From the NCBI RefSeq assembly GCF_016887965.1, contig NZ_JAFDVD010000013.1, positions 62,001 to 126,000 on the forward strand: a stretch of 64,000 bases of DNA, read 5' to 3'. Within the stretch, counting starts at the first letter, position 1. The number at the start of each line of letters is the position of its first letter. The stretch comes from Phycicoccus sonneratiae. GTDB lineage: Bacteria; Actinomycetota; Actinomycetes; Actinomycetales; Dermatophilaceae. A model generated the notes under the pieces. It was given only the letters and a program-made list of their open reading frames with translations. It searched no databases and was not told the DNA's origin. The translations under genes and the position numbers were made by a program. Shown here one piece after another: positions 1 through 7,585 of the stretch.

Positions 1-1
1 G

Positions 2-130
2 CCGAAGCGCTCGGGGCAGGGTCGTCCGGCCGGTCAGGGTCGTCCGGGTGGGGCACGCCAGGGTGGCGGGCGCTCCGGCGGTGGCGCGGCGGCGTTCTCG
101 GAGCGCGCCGGGGGTCGCCGCTCCCGCTGA
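2..130 (+). CDS. C-terminal tail of a DEAD/DEAH-box RNA helicase (partial)
   Basis: An open frame enters from the left edge and stops with TGA at 128-130. The 42 visible residues are almost only Gly, Arg, Gln, Ser and Ala, with GGRSGGGAAAFSERAGGR near the end. Basic Gly/Arg-rich tails of this kind are typical of actinobacterial DEAD-box RNA helicases, where they bind RNA. No helicase motif is visible, so the assignment rests on tail composition and on the strong terminators directly downstream. Another RGG-rich protein is possible. Confidence 0.45.
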   Translation, partial: PKRSGQGRPAGQGRPGGARQGGGRSGGGAAAFSERAGGRRSR

Positions 131-136
131 CCCCAC

Positions 137-162
137 GGGGCCCGCCCACCACCGCGGGCCCC
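137..162. terminator. Hairpin terminator after the partial helicase gene
   Basis: GGGGCCCGC and GCGGGCCCC form a perfect 9-bp stem with an 8-base loop, 6 bases after the helicase stop. There is no T-run, as is usual for intrinsic terminators in this GC range. Confidence 0.55.
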
Positions 163-206
163 ACGACGAGGCCCCCGGATCCGACCGGATCCGGGGGCCT
201 CGTCGT
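163..206. terminator. Long bidirectional hairpin terminator
   Basis: Two perfect 21-base inverted arms (ACGACGAGGCCCCCGGATCC plus one G, and its complement) are separated by only 2 bases. The hairpin lies between convergent genes and ends 8 bases from the nuclease stop at 214, so it can serve both strands. Confidence 0.7.
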
Positions 207-213
207 CAGCGGG

Positions 214-3200
214 TCAGCGCAGGCGCAGCGTCGACGTCGCGGTCTGCCCGGTCTCGGGCAGGGTGACCGTCAGCGCGTAGGTGCCCTTGGCGATCCCGGA
301 GGTCCGCAGGGCCCCGATCCACAGCGGTCCGACCGCGGTGAGCGACGTGCGCGCCACCTCGGTGCCACCGCGCGTCAGCGTGGCGACCGGGGCGGTGGTC
401 GACACGAACCGGCCGTCGCACTGGCGGACCGTCGCGAGTACCGGCACCGGCACGCCGCGCGGCAGGGTCAGCGTCGAGCCGGCCGTCGGCACCGTGTCGA
501 GGCGGTACTCGACGACGACGTCGGCGGTCGTCGTGACGACGTTGCCCCGGCTGTCGGTGACGGTGACCGTCGCGGTGTGCTTCCCGGCGGTGGCGTAGGT
601 GTGCCCGATGGTCCGCTCACCCGTGACGCCCTCGACCGTGGAGGTCGTCCCGTCGCCCCAGGCGACGCGCACCGTGGCGGTGTCACCCGGGTCGGTGACG
701 GTGACCCGCAGCTGCGCGTTGTCCCGACCGCAGCGGACCGAGCCGTCGACGAAGCCCGCGACGACCCGCGGCGGCCCGTCCGGCGACAGACCCACCTTGA
801 CCGGGTCGTGGTCCGAGACGCGGTACTGGTCGGGCGCGTAGAGCGAGTCGACCTGGCCCGCCGACTTGAACTCGGTGTTGTAGTCGAGGACCGACGGCTC
901 GTCCGCGTTGATGTGGTAGTCCGCGACCCCGGTCACCTGGCCGACAAGCGAGGGTGACCCGAGCGCGTGGTCGAGGTAGCCCCACTGCCCGTCGAACGCG
1001 TAGGAGTACGCGTCCTCGCCCTGGTACTTCTCGACGAGGTTGGTGAAGCCGCCCTCCTCGAGGGTCCGGATCGGGTCCTCCTTGGCGTAGGAGTTGTAGT
1101 CGCCGACGAGGAGGACGTCGTCGTCACCGGTGCCGGTCGGGTCGGTGCCGAGCCACTGGAGCAGCGCCTTGACCGAGTTGGTGCGGACGACGTTGCAGTT
1201 GCCCTGTCCGTCACCGGCATCGGGGACCTCGCACGCCGACCCCTTGGACTTCAGGTGGTTGACGTCGACGACGAAGACGCCGCCGGTGGCGTTCACCTTC
1301 CAGGCCTGGGCGAGGGAGGGGCGGGCCCGCGGGGCGGCGTCGCCGCCGTTGACGAACTCGGGGGTGTTGAGGACGGCGGTGTCGCCGACGGGCGTGACGA
1401 CCGACGGCTTGTAGACCATCGCGACCTTGATGGCGTCGGAGCCGAGGACGTCGGTGCCGCCGGTCCGCGCGTCGACGTCGAGGTACGCGTACGTCCCCGG
1501 CGCGGTCGCGGCGTTGAGCCGGCCGACGAGGTCGGCGAGCGCGCTCGTGTCGCCGTAGCCGTCGTTCTCGATCTCGTTGACGCCGAACACGTCCGCGTCG
1601 AGGGCCGTCATCGCGGCGACGGTCTTGGCCGCCTGCCGCTCGAACTCGGCCGCCGAGTTGGCGCCCCGGCAGTCGAGGGCGGCACCGGCCGTGCCGGCGG
1701 CGCACCCGGTGAAGGTGTTGAAGTAGTTGAGCAGGTTCATCCCGACGACCTGGACGTCACCGCCGACGTCCGGCGCCGAGGTCGGACGCGGGTTGGCGGC
1801 CTCGAACCGGATGCCGGTGCCCGACTGGTCGACCGGGCGCAGCCGGTAGGCGTTGCCGCTCGCGGCGTTGCCGGCCCAGGTGTAGGTCATCACGCCGGTG
1901 GCGCCGGTGACGGTGTCGCCGCCACGCAGGGTGTTCTCCGCCGACAGCGGCGCGCCACCACGACCCCAGATGATCGGGTCGGGGTTCTGGTTCTGCAGCG
2001 TGTCGTCGATGATCAGCCGGTTGAGGGTGTTGGCGGCCCGGAGCGCGGCGGCCTCGGGCCCGGGGGCGGCGACGCTCGTCGGCTGCCGGAGGCGGCCACC
2101 GGAGGAGACGACGACCAGGCCGAAGCGGCCGAGCTGGAAGTGCTCCGTGACCGACAGGGTCTGCGGGAACGCGACGAGCATCCCCTCGTATCGCTCGTAG
2201 GCGGCGGCGTCGGCCATCGGCAGCTCGACCTCGGTCGGCTCGACGCTGCCGGTGCCGCAGACCTCGACCGCCGAGGAGCTGACCTGGGTCTGGCCCTGGA
2301 ACTCGGAGACCTGGCCGGTGACCCGGACGACGTCGCCGCGGCGGACCTCGTTGCGGCCGTTGTCGAAGACGAAGACCGCGTCGGACGTGGCGGGGTCGCC
2401 GTCGCCCTCGAGGTCCTGGAGGTAGTAGCCGCGCAGGGCCGGGGCCGCACCCTCGTAGTCGGCGACGACGACGCCCTGCGTCGTGACGGTCTGGCCGGAC
2501 AGCGGCGAGGTGTCGGTGGTGCCCTGGATGGCCGAGGCCGACGTGAAGTCCGCCCCGCACTGGGTCGCGACGGTGAAGGTGGTGCTCACGTCGTCGGTCA
2601 TCGCGTCGGGCGGGTCGACCTCGTCGACGTCGGTGACCGCGTCGGCGTGGACGGTCAGGGTGCACGAGGCGCCGGCCGCGAGATCGGCCTCCGGGTCGAC
2701 GGTCCAGGTGCTCGGGCCACCGGTGACGGCGACGGGCACGTCCGCGCCGCCGCAGGCGAGGGTGAGCGCGCCGTCCGCGAGCGCGACCGGCTCGGTGAAG
2801 GTGACGGTGGGCGACTGCGCCGGGGTCGCGGTGGCACCGTCGGCCGGGCTCGTCGACGCCACCGCGGGGGAGTCGTCGACGACCGGGCCGCCGCAGGAGG
2901 CGGAGTGCGAGCCGAGGCCGTCGGTCGTGTTGTTCGCGAAGCCGGCCCACTGGACGGAGGGGTCGAAGGCGTCCGAGCCGTCGGGGTCGCCGGCGCACAC
3001 GGTGTCGAGGCGACGGAGCGTGTGGTCGAGGGTGCTGGTGGAGCCGCTGCCCCACTGCGTCCCGGGGTCGGTGCCGATCTGGCCGAAGACGTCGAGGAGG
3101 ACGCCGTCCTTGGCCAACGCGATCGCGTCGTCACCGTTCCAGTTGACGACGTTGCCGTCCTCGAGGTCGGCAACGTCGGTGATGCTGGCGTCGGCCGACG

Positions 3201-3507
3201 GGTTCGCCGCGACGAAGACGTCACCCGCCGCGATCGTGCCGGACAGCGCGACCGAGCGGCTGGGCGTCGCCGAACCGTTGCTGTAGAGGGCGAGCGTGTA
3301 GGCGCCGGCGGCGAGGTCGACGCTTGTTCCGGTCCCGTTGTAGATCTCGATGGCCTTGTTGCTGCTCGAGCCCTCGACGTACTCCGAGAAGAAGAGGTCG
3401 GTGGCGGCGGCCGACGCGGGGGTGGGCGTCAGCGCGACGGGCGCGGCGAGGGCGAGGGCACCGACGGCCACCCTCACCACGAGCCGACGCAACGGCATGC
3501 GGTTCAT
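214..3507 (-). CDS. Secreted ExeM/NucH-family nuclease with lamin-tail, Big_5 and PKD domains
   Basis: A predicted secreted extracellular DNase of 1097 residues. The start is ATG at 3507, preceded by AGGAGG; a further in-frame Met lies three codons on. A signal peptide ends near TPTPASAAA. In order: a lamin-tail domain (DLFFSEYVEGSSSNKAIEIYN), a bacterial Ig-like Big_5 segment, an OB-like NucH region (CGADFTSASAIQG), an endonuclease/exonuclease/phosphatase domain with FGVNEIEN, LLVGDYNS and SDHDPV, and a C-terminal PKD domain (VAWGDGTTSTV). The three catalytic motifs of the EEP fold are intact, so activity is likely. ExeM-type enzymes degrade extracellular or biofilm DNA and scavenge phosphate. 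No LPXTG signal or anchor is visible, so release is likely. Confidence 0.88.
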   Translation of the reverse strand: MNRMPLRRLVVRVAVGALALAAPVALTPTPASAAATDLFFSEYVEGSSSNKAIEIYNGTGTSVDLAAGAYTLALYSNGSATPSRSVALSGTIAAGDVFVAANPSADASITDVADLEDGNVVNWNGDDAIALAKDGVLLDVFGQIGTDPGTQWGSGSTSTLDHTLRRLDTVCAGDPDGSDAFDPSVQWAGFANNTTDGLGSHSASCGGPVVDDSPAVASTSPADGATATPAQSPTVTFTEPVALADGALTLACGGADVPVAVTGGPSTWTVDPEADLAAGASCTLTVHADAVTDVDEVDPPDAMTDDVSTTFTVATQCGADFTSASAIQGTTDTSPLSGQTVTTQGVVVADYEGAAPALRGYYLQDLEGDGDPATSDAVFVFDNGRNEVRRGDVVRVTGQVSEFQGQTQVSSSAVEVCGTGSVEPTEVELPMADAAAYERYEGMLVAFPQTLSVTEHFQLGRFGLVVVSSGGRLRQPTSVAAPGPEAAALRAANTLNRLIIDDTLQNQNPDPIIWGRGGAPLSAENTLRGGDTVTGATGVMTYTWAGNAASGNAYRLRPVDQSGTGIRFEAANPRPTSAPDVGGDVQVVGMNLLNYFNTFTGCAAGTAGAALDCRGANSAAEFERQAAKTVAAMTALDADVFGVNEIENDGYGDTSALADLVGRLNAATAPGTYAYLDVDARTGGTDVLGSDAIKVAMVYKPSVVTPVGDTAVLNTPEFVNGGDAAPRARPSLAQAWKVNATGGVFVVDVNHLKSKGSACEVPDAGDGQGNCNVVRTNSVKALLQWLGTDPTGTGDDDVLLVGDYNSYAKEDPIRTLEEGGFTNLVEKYQGEDAYSYAFDGQWGYLDHALGSPSLVGQVTGVADYHINADEPSVLDYNTEFKSAGQVDSLYAPDQYRVSDHDPVKVGLSPDGPPRVVAGFVDGSVRCGRDNAQLRVTVTDPGDTATVRVAWGDGTTSTVEGVTGERTIGHTYATAGKHTATVTVTDSRGNVVTTTADVVVEYRLDTVPTAGSTLTLPRGVPVPVLATVRQCDGRFVSTTAPVATLTRGGTEVARTSLTAVGPLWIGALRTSGIAKGTYALTVTLPETGQTATSTLRLR

Positions 3508-3739
3508 GCATCCTCCTGGGTCCTGCGGGGAGCGCCGACCTGTCCTCGACGGCTCGACCCGCTCACGTGCGTCGGGAACGTAGCACCGGGAGAGGACCCC
3601 GACCACTCGAGTGACGGGCGGATCCGTGAACGGTCGGCGAACGATGTCGCCGACCTTCGCCCGTCACTGCGGACCCTCCCGGCCCGCGCCGCGGTTACGG
3701 TCGTGACGACGCAGGTCAGCGCGAGGGAAGGACGCATCG

Positions 3740-3946
3740 GTGGGGTACAGGACGGGCGAGAAGGTCAGCTGGAACACATCGCAGGGCACGACCCACGGCA
3801 CGGTCACGGACAAGCGCACGAAGGAGTTCCAGCACGACGGACAGACCTTCAAGCCCACCGACGACGACCCGTACTACCTCGTCGAGTCCGACAAGACCGG
3901 GGCCACGGCGGCCCACAAGGAGTCGGCCCTGAGGAAGCGCTCGTGA
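3740..3946 (+). CDS. DUF2945 / HVA-type TUDOR-like small protein
   Basis: A 68-residue protein starting at GTG 3740 with GGAAGGA about 7 bases upstream. The line GYRTGEKVSWNTSQGTTHG followed by GTVTDKRT, FQHDGQTFKPTDDDPYYLV and HKESALRKRS matches the DUF2945 (hypervirulence-associated, TUDOR-like) family, a small beta-barrel whose biochemical role is not established. Its TGA overlaps the GTG of the next gene by 4 bases, so the two are translationally coupled. Confidence 0.8.
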   Translation: MGYRTGEKVSWNTSQGTTHGTVTDKRTKEFQHDGQTFKPTDDDPYYLVESDKTGATAAHKESALRKRS

Positions 3947-4260
3947 GCCCGGTCCCCCCGAAGGACGTCCAGCGCGCCGCGACACGGGCCGTCGGCTGGA
4001 TCGGCGAGGGCAGGGCCGGCCGCGGCTTCACCGACACCGGTCGGCGCCGGGCCAAGCAGCTGGCCGACGGTGACGACGTCAGCCGCGCCGTCGTGGGCCG
4101 GATGCGCGACTACTTCGCCCGCCACGACGTCGACAAGGACGCCGACGGCTTCCGGCGCGGCACCGAGGGCTACCCGAGCCCGGGCCGGGTCGCGTGGGAC
4201 GCCTGGGGCGGCGACGCCGGGCAGCGCTGGTCGAACAGCAAGGCGTTCACCGACGACTGA
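3943..4260 (+). CDS. Small conserved protein with a phage-type YPS-GR-AW-WGGDAG domain
   Basis: A 105-residue protein starting at GTG 3943 within the stop of the preceding gene. The C-terminal half contains YFARHDVDKDADGF, then GYPSPGRVAWDAWGGDAG and RWSNSKAF. I recognise this signature from proteins encoded by phages and prophages, sometimes attached to head or protease proteins; its function is unknown to me. The N-terminal half (RAATRAVGWIGEGRAGRGF) is basic and may bind nucleic acid. There is no other phage gene nearby. The gene ends directly at a palindromic repeat. Confidence 0.65.
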   Translation: MSPVPPKDVQRAATRAVGWIGEGRAGRGFTDTGRRRAKQLADGDDVSRAVVGRMRDYFARHDVDKDADGFRRGTEGYPSPGRVAWDAWGGDAGQRWSNSKAFTDD

Positions 4261-4347
4261 CCCTCCCCGACCTTGTGGGGGCAGGTCCGCCCGGATCGGC
4301 GTCTCCACGGCGTGTCGGCGGCTGCTGCCCCACACAGTCGGGAGGGG
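4261..4347. repeat. Class A palindromic element, copy 1 (A1)
   Basis: An 87-base imperfect palindrome between convergent genes. The left arm contains CCTCCCCGACCTTGTGGGG, the right arm CCCCACACAGTCGGGAGGGG. Between them is a core starting GTCCGCCCGGATCGGCGTC and ending CGGCGTGTCGGCGG. The same arms and core recur at 13671-13750, and a related core at 62744-62780. It begins directly after the stop of the upstream gene and could act as a bidirectional terminator. Confidence 0.75.
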
Positions 4348-4354
4348 CGGTGCG

Positions 4355-5536
4355 TCAGCCGAGGTGGCCGCGGACGCTCGCGTGCCCCTTGAGGAGGTTG
4401 CGGGCGATGGTCCGGCGCTGGATCTCGTCGGTCCCCTCGTAGATGCGCAGCAGCCGCAGCTCGCGGTACCAGCGCTCGAGCGGCAGCTCGCGGGTGTACC
4501 CCATCCCGCCGTGCACCTGGAGCATCCGGTCGACGATCTCGTTGGCCCGCACGCCGCCGAAGAGCTTGGCCATCGACTGCGCCTGCCGGCTGTCGCGCCC
4601 CGCGTCCACCTGCCAGGCCGCCGACAGCACGAGCCAGCGCAGCGCCTCGATGTCGACCGCCGAGTCGGCGACCATCCACTGGATGGCCTGCCGCTCGGCG
4701 ATCGGCTGCCCGAACGTCACCCGGTTGCGGGCCCACTCCATCCCCATCTCGACCATCCGCTCGCAGCCGCCGAGGGCACGGGCGGGCAGCAGGTAGCGGC
4801 CCTTGCCGATCCACTGCATCGCGAGCGCGAAGCCCTTCCCGACCTCGCCGAGCACCGCCGACTGCGGCACCCGCACCCCGTCGAAGGTCAGCGCGGCCGG
4901 ACCCCACTCGCCCATCGTGTCGATCGGGTGCGAGGTCCAGCCCCGCTCGCGGTCGACGAGGAAGCAGGTGACCGACTCGCCAGTGCGGCCCTCCCGGTGC
5001 GCCTCGGCGTCGGTGACCGCGAAGACCATGACGAAGTCCGCCTCGTGCCCACCGGTGATGAACGTCTTCTCGCCGGTGATGACCCAGTCGTCACCGTCGC
5101 GCTCGGCCTTGGTCCGGATGGCGCGGGCGTCCGACCCGGCACCCGGCTCGGTGATGGCGAAGCAGCTGCGCCGAGTGCCCTCGATGGTGGGCCGCAGGTA
5201 CTCCTCCTGCTGCGCCTCGGTCGCGTGGAAGAGGATGTTGTCGGCCTCGCCGGCGAACCGGAACGGGACGAACGAGCGGCCGAGCTCGACCTCGACGAGG
5301 GCGGCCATCACGGCCGACAGGCCCATGCCGCCGTGCTCCTCGGGGGTGAGGACGCCGAAGAAGCCCGCCTCCCGGGCGGTGTCCTGCAGCCGCTTCAGCT
5401 CCTCCGCCGGCAGGCCGCGCTCGTGGCGGCGCTCACGGGCGAGGACGTCCTGCTCGAGCGGCATGACCTCCTTCTCGACGAAGGTGCGCACCCACTGCCG
5501 GATGTCGCGCTCGTCCTCGGTCAGGTCCAGGTCCAT
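4355..5536 (-). CDS. Acyl-CoA dehydrogenase family flavoprotein
   Basis: A 393-residue cytoplasmic acyl-CoA dehydrogenase, full length for the family (about 380-400). It begins MDLDLTEDERDIRQWVRTF and has the FAD and substrate motifs CFAITEPGAGSDA (near 145) and VITGEKTFITGGHEAD. The C-terminal YEGTDEIQRRTIARNLL carries the Glu used as catalytic base in short/medium-chain members. It would oxidise an acyl-CoA to the enoyl-CoA and pass electrons to ETF; the substrate cannot be read from sequence. It appears monocistronic. The divergent gene on its 5' side is a BNR-repeat protein. Confidence 0.9.
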   Translation of the reverse strand: MDLDLTEDERDIRQWVRTFVEKEVMPLEQDVLARERRHERGLPAEELKRLQDTAREAGFFGVLTPEEHGGMGLSAVMAALVEVELGRSFVPFRFAGEADNILFHATEAQQEEYLRPTIEGTRRSCFAITEPGAGSDARAIRTKAERDGDDWVITGEKTFITGGHEADFVMVFAVTDAEAHREGRTGESVTCFLVDRERGWTSHPIDTMGEWGPAALTFDGVRVPQSAVLGEVGKGFALAMQWIGKGRYLLPARALGGCERMVEMGMEWARNRVTFGQPIAERQAIQWMVADSAVDIEALRWLVLSAAWQVDAGRDSRQAQSMAKLFGGVRANEIVDRMLQVHGGMGYTRELPLERWYRELRLLRIYEGTDEIQRRTIARNLLKGHASVRGHLG

Positions 5537-5783
5537 GCGGTGCGCTCCCGTCGCTCGGCGTGCCCCGGGACGTCGGTGGCCCGGGGCACCCCTCGATCAT
5601 CGCCCCCGACGCTGGGAGCCGGGGCGTCGCGGGCGCACCGATGAGTTCCGACGTCGACGGCGGTCGGTCCTCCACGAGGGGCGACCTGCGCGCGCCCGGC
5701 GCTTGCCGGTCCGCGCAGCCCTCGGGACACTGGACGACACCGCCCGCCGACCACCGCGGGCGGCCCGGCGGAAGGAACCGACC

Positions 5784-6941
5784 ATGGCCGACGCACCCAT
5801 CCACCTGCTCGTGGGGACCTCGAAGGGAGCCTTCGTCGTCGACGGCGACGCCGACCGCGGCGGGTGGGCCGTGCGCGGCCCCTACTGCGACGGCTGGCCG
5901 ATCAACCACGTCGTCGGCGACCCGGCGACGGGCACGATGTGGGCCGGTGGTGGTGGCGACTGGTCCGGCGCGGGGGTGTGGCGCTCCGACGACCGCGGCC
6001 ACACCTGGGAGCTCGTCAAGCTGAGCACCGGCGAGATGGACACCTGGGCCGCGAACGACCCCGGGTTCGCCGCGATGATCGGGTGGACCGAGGAGCCGGC
6101 GCCCTTCGGCGACGCCTTCTCGCAGGTCTGGTCGCTGCGCCGGGCCGGCGACCGCCTCTACGCCGGCACCAAGCCGGCGACCCTCCTCGTCAGTGACGAC
6201 GACGGCCGCACCTGGGCCGAAGTCAAGGGCCTCACCGACCACCCGACGCGTCCGGAGTGGAGCCCCGGCGGCGCGGGGCTGGTGCTGCACACCATCGTCG
6301 CCGACCCCGCCGACCCCGAGCGGCTCTGGGTGGGCATCTCCGCGGCCGGCGTCTTCGTGACGCGCGACGGCGGGGTCACCTGGGAGCAGGCGAACGACCT
6401 CGCGGACACCGAGGACGGGCAGGACGCCGGGCACCCGGCCGGTCCGTCCGACGGGCACACCGGCTTCTGCGTCCACCACCTCGAGCACGCCGGCGGCGAC
6501 GTGCTCTACCAGCAGAACCACTACGGCGTGTGGCGCTCCGCCGACGGCGGGGCCACGTGGAGCGACGTCACCGAGGGCCTGCCGTCGACCTTCGGATTCC
6601 CCCTGTGGTCCCACCCGCGCGACGACTCGACGATCTGGACCCTCCCGCTCAACGGCGACATGGCCGGCCGCTTCCCGCCGGATGCCGCTGCGGCCGTGTG
6701 GCGTTCGCGGGACGGCGGGTCGACGTGGGAGGCCCAGCGCACCGGGCTCCCCCAGGAGTCGTGCTTCTTCACCGTGCTGCGCCAGGCGATGTCCGGAGAC
6801 CGGCAGGAGCCCGCCGGCGTGTACTTCGGGACGAACAGCGGCTCGGTGTTCGCCAGCCGCGACGAGGGCGACACCTGGGACGAGGTGGCGCGCCACCTGC
6901 CGACGGTGCTCGCCGTCGAGGTGCTCGAACCGCGAGGATGA
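5784..6941 (+). CDS. BNR/Asp-box repeat beta-propeller protein
   Basis: A 385-residue protein starting at ATG 5784 with GGAAGGA about 8 bases upstream. Six Asp-box motifs of the sialidase type can be read: WRSDDRGHTW, LVSDDDGRTW, FVTRDGGVTW, WRSADGGATW, WRSRDGGSTW and FASRDEGDTW. They indicate a six- or seven-bladed propeller of the sortilin/photosynthesis-stability-factor superfamily. No signal peptide or sialidase Arg-triad is obvious, so it is best described as a cytoplasmic glycosidase-like propeller of unknown activity. The next gene starts 4 bases after its stop, suggesting an operon. Confidence 0.82.
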   Translation: MADAPIHLLVGTSKGAFVVDGDADRGGWAVRGPYCDGWPINHVVGDPATGTMWAGGGGDWSGAGVWRSDDRGHTWELVKLSTGEMDTWAANDPGFAAMIGWTEEPAPFGDAFSQVWSLRRAGDRLYAGTKPATLLVSDDDGRTWAEVKGLTDHPTRPEWSPGGAGLVLHTIVADPADPERLWVGISAAGVFVTRDGGVTWEQANDLADTEDGQDAGHPAGPSDGHTGFCVHHLEHAGGDVLYQQNHYGVWRSADGGATWSDVTEGLPSTFGFPLWSHPRDDSTIWTLPLNGDMAGRFPPDAAAAVWRSRDGGSTWEAQRTGLPQESCFFTVLRQAMSGDRQEPAGVYFGTNSGSVFASRDEGDTWDEVARHLPTVLAVEVLEPRG

Positions 6942-6945
6942 GCCG

Positions 6946-7476
6946 GTGAGCACCACCGCCCCGGCCACCGTGTCCTTCACCGCGACCCCCGAGACCGTCG
7001 GCGACGTCGTCCTCGTCCGGCTGCCCGCCGACGCCAGCGCGGCCCTCCCGTCGCGGGGTCAGGTGGCGGTCACCGGCACCCTCGACGACGAGCCCTTCGA
7101 CACCGTCGTCGAGCCCGACGGCCGGCGCGGCCACTGGATCCGGCTCTCCGGCAACGACATCGGGACGCAGCCGGTCGAGCTCGAGCTGGTCGTCGCCGAG
7201 GAGTGGCCGGAGCCCGAGGTCCCGGCCGACCTCGCGGGCGCCCTCGCCGACGCGCCCGCCCACATCCGCGAGGTCTGGGACGACATCACGCCGATGGCGC
7301 GCTGGGAGTGGGTGCGCTGGGTCGGCGCCACCCGCAGCGACGAGACGCGGGCCAAGCGGGTCGGCGTGAGCATCGACAAGATCGACCACGGCAAGCGCCG
7401 CCCGTGCTGCTTCGACCTCTCGTCGTGCACCGACCCCGACGTCGCCCGCAGCGGGAAGCTGCCCGAACCCTCCTGA
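6946..7476 (+). CDS. DUF1905 / YdeI-OmdA-like protein
   Basis: A 176-residue protein, GTG start at 6946, 4 bases after the BNR gene stop. The N-terminal half resembles the DUF1905 beta-barrel (VSFTATPETVGDVVLVRLP). The C-terminal half (PAHIREVWDDITPMARWEWV, ETRAKRVGVSIDKIDHGKRR) resembles the YdeI/OmdA bacteriocin-protection family. The biochemical role is unknown. In this lineage such proteins often sit beside metabolic genes rather than bacteriocins. Co-transcription with the propeller gene is likely from spacing. Confidence 0.72.
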   Translation: MSTTAPATVSFTATPETVGDVVLVRLPADASAALPSRGQVAVTGTLDDEPFDTVVEPDGRRGHWIRLSGNDIGTQPVELELVVAEEWPEPEVPADLAGALADAPAHIREVWDDITPMARWEWVRWVGATRSDETRAKRVGVSIDKIDHGKRRPCCFDLSSCTDPDVARSGKLPEPS

Positions 7477-7512
7477 CCCGCCGGCCGATCGACCGCTCCG
7501 ATCCGCGTGACC

Positions 7513-7550
7513 TGCGCGGGTCCGCGCGCCACCGCGTCCGGACCCGCGCA
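7513..7550. terminator. GC-rich hairpin between ydeI-like and ABC-F genes
   Basis: TGCGCGGGTCCG and CGGACCCGCGCA form a perfect 12-bp stem with a 14-base loop, 36 bases after the upstream stop and 35 bases before the ABC-F start. It may be a terminator or an attenuator-like leader element for the ABC-F gene; no poly-T follows. Confidence 0.5.
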
Positions 7551-7585
7551 CCTCGCACGAGGCGGGGCGACCCTACGATCGGGGG

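Noticed and set aside
967-4260. A 1097-codon plus-strand open frame across the nuclease gene
   Set aside because: It is antisense to a clear secreted nuclease and has Gly/Arg/Asp-rich shadow composition. Only its last 106 codons (3943-4260) are a real gene.
3943-4260. Prophage remnant
   Set aside because: Only one phage-type domain is present; no integrase, structural gene or attachment repeat occurs nearby.
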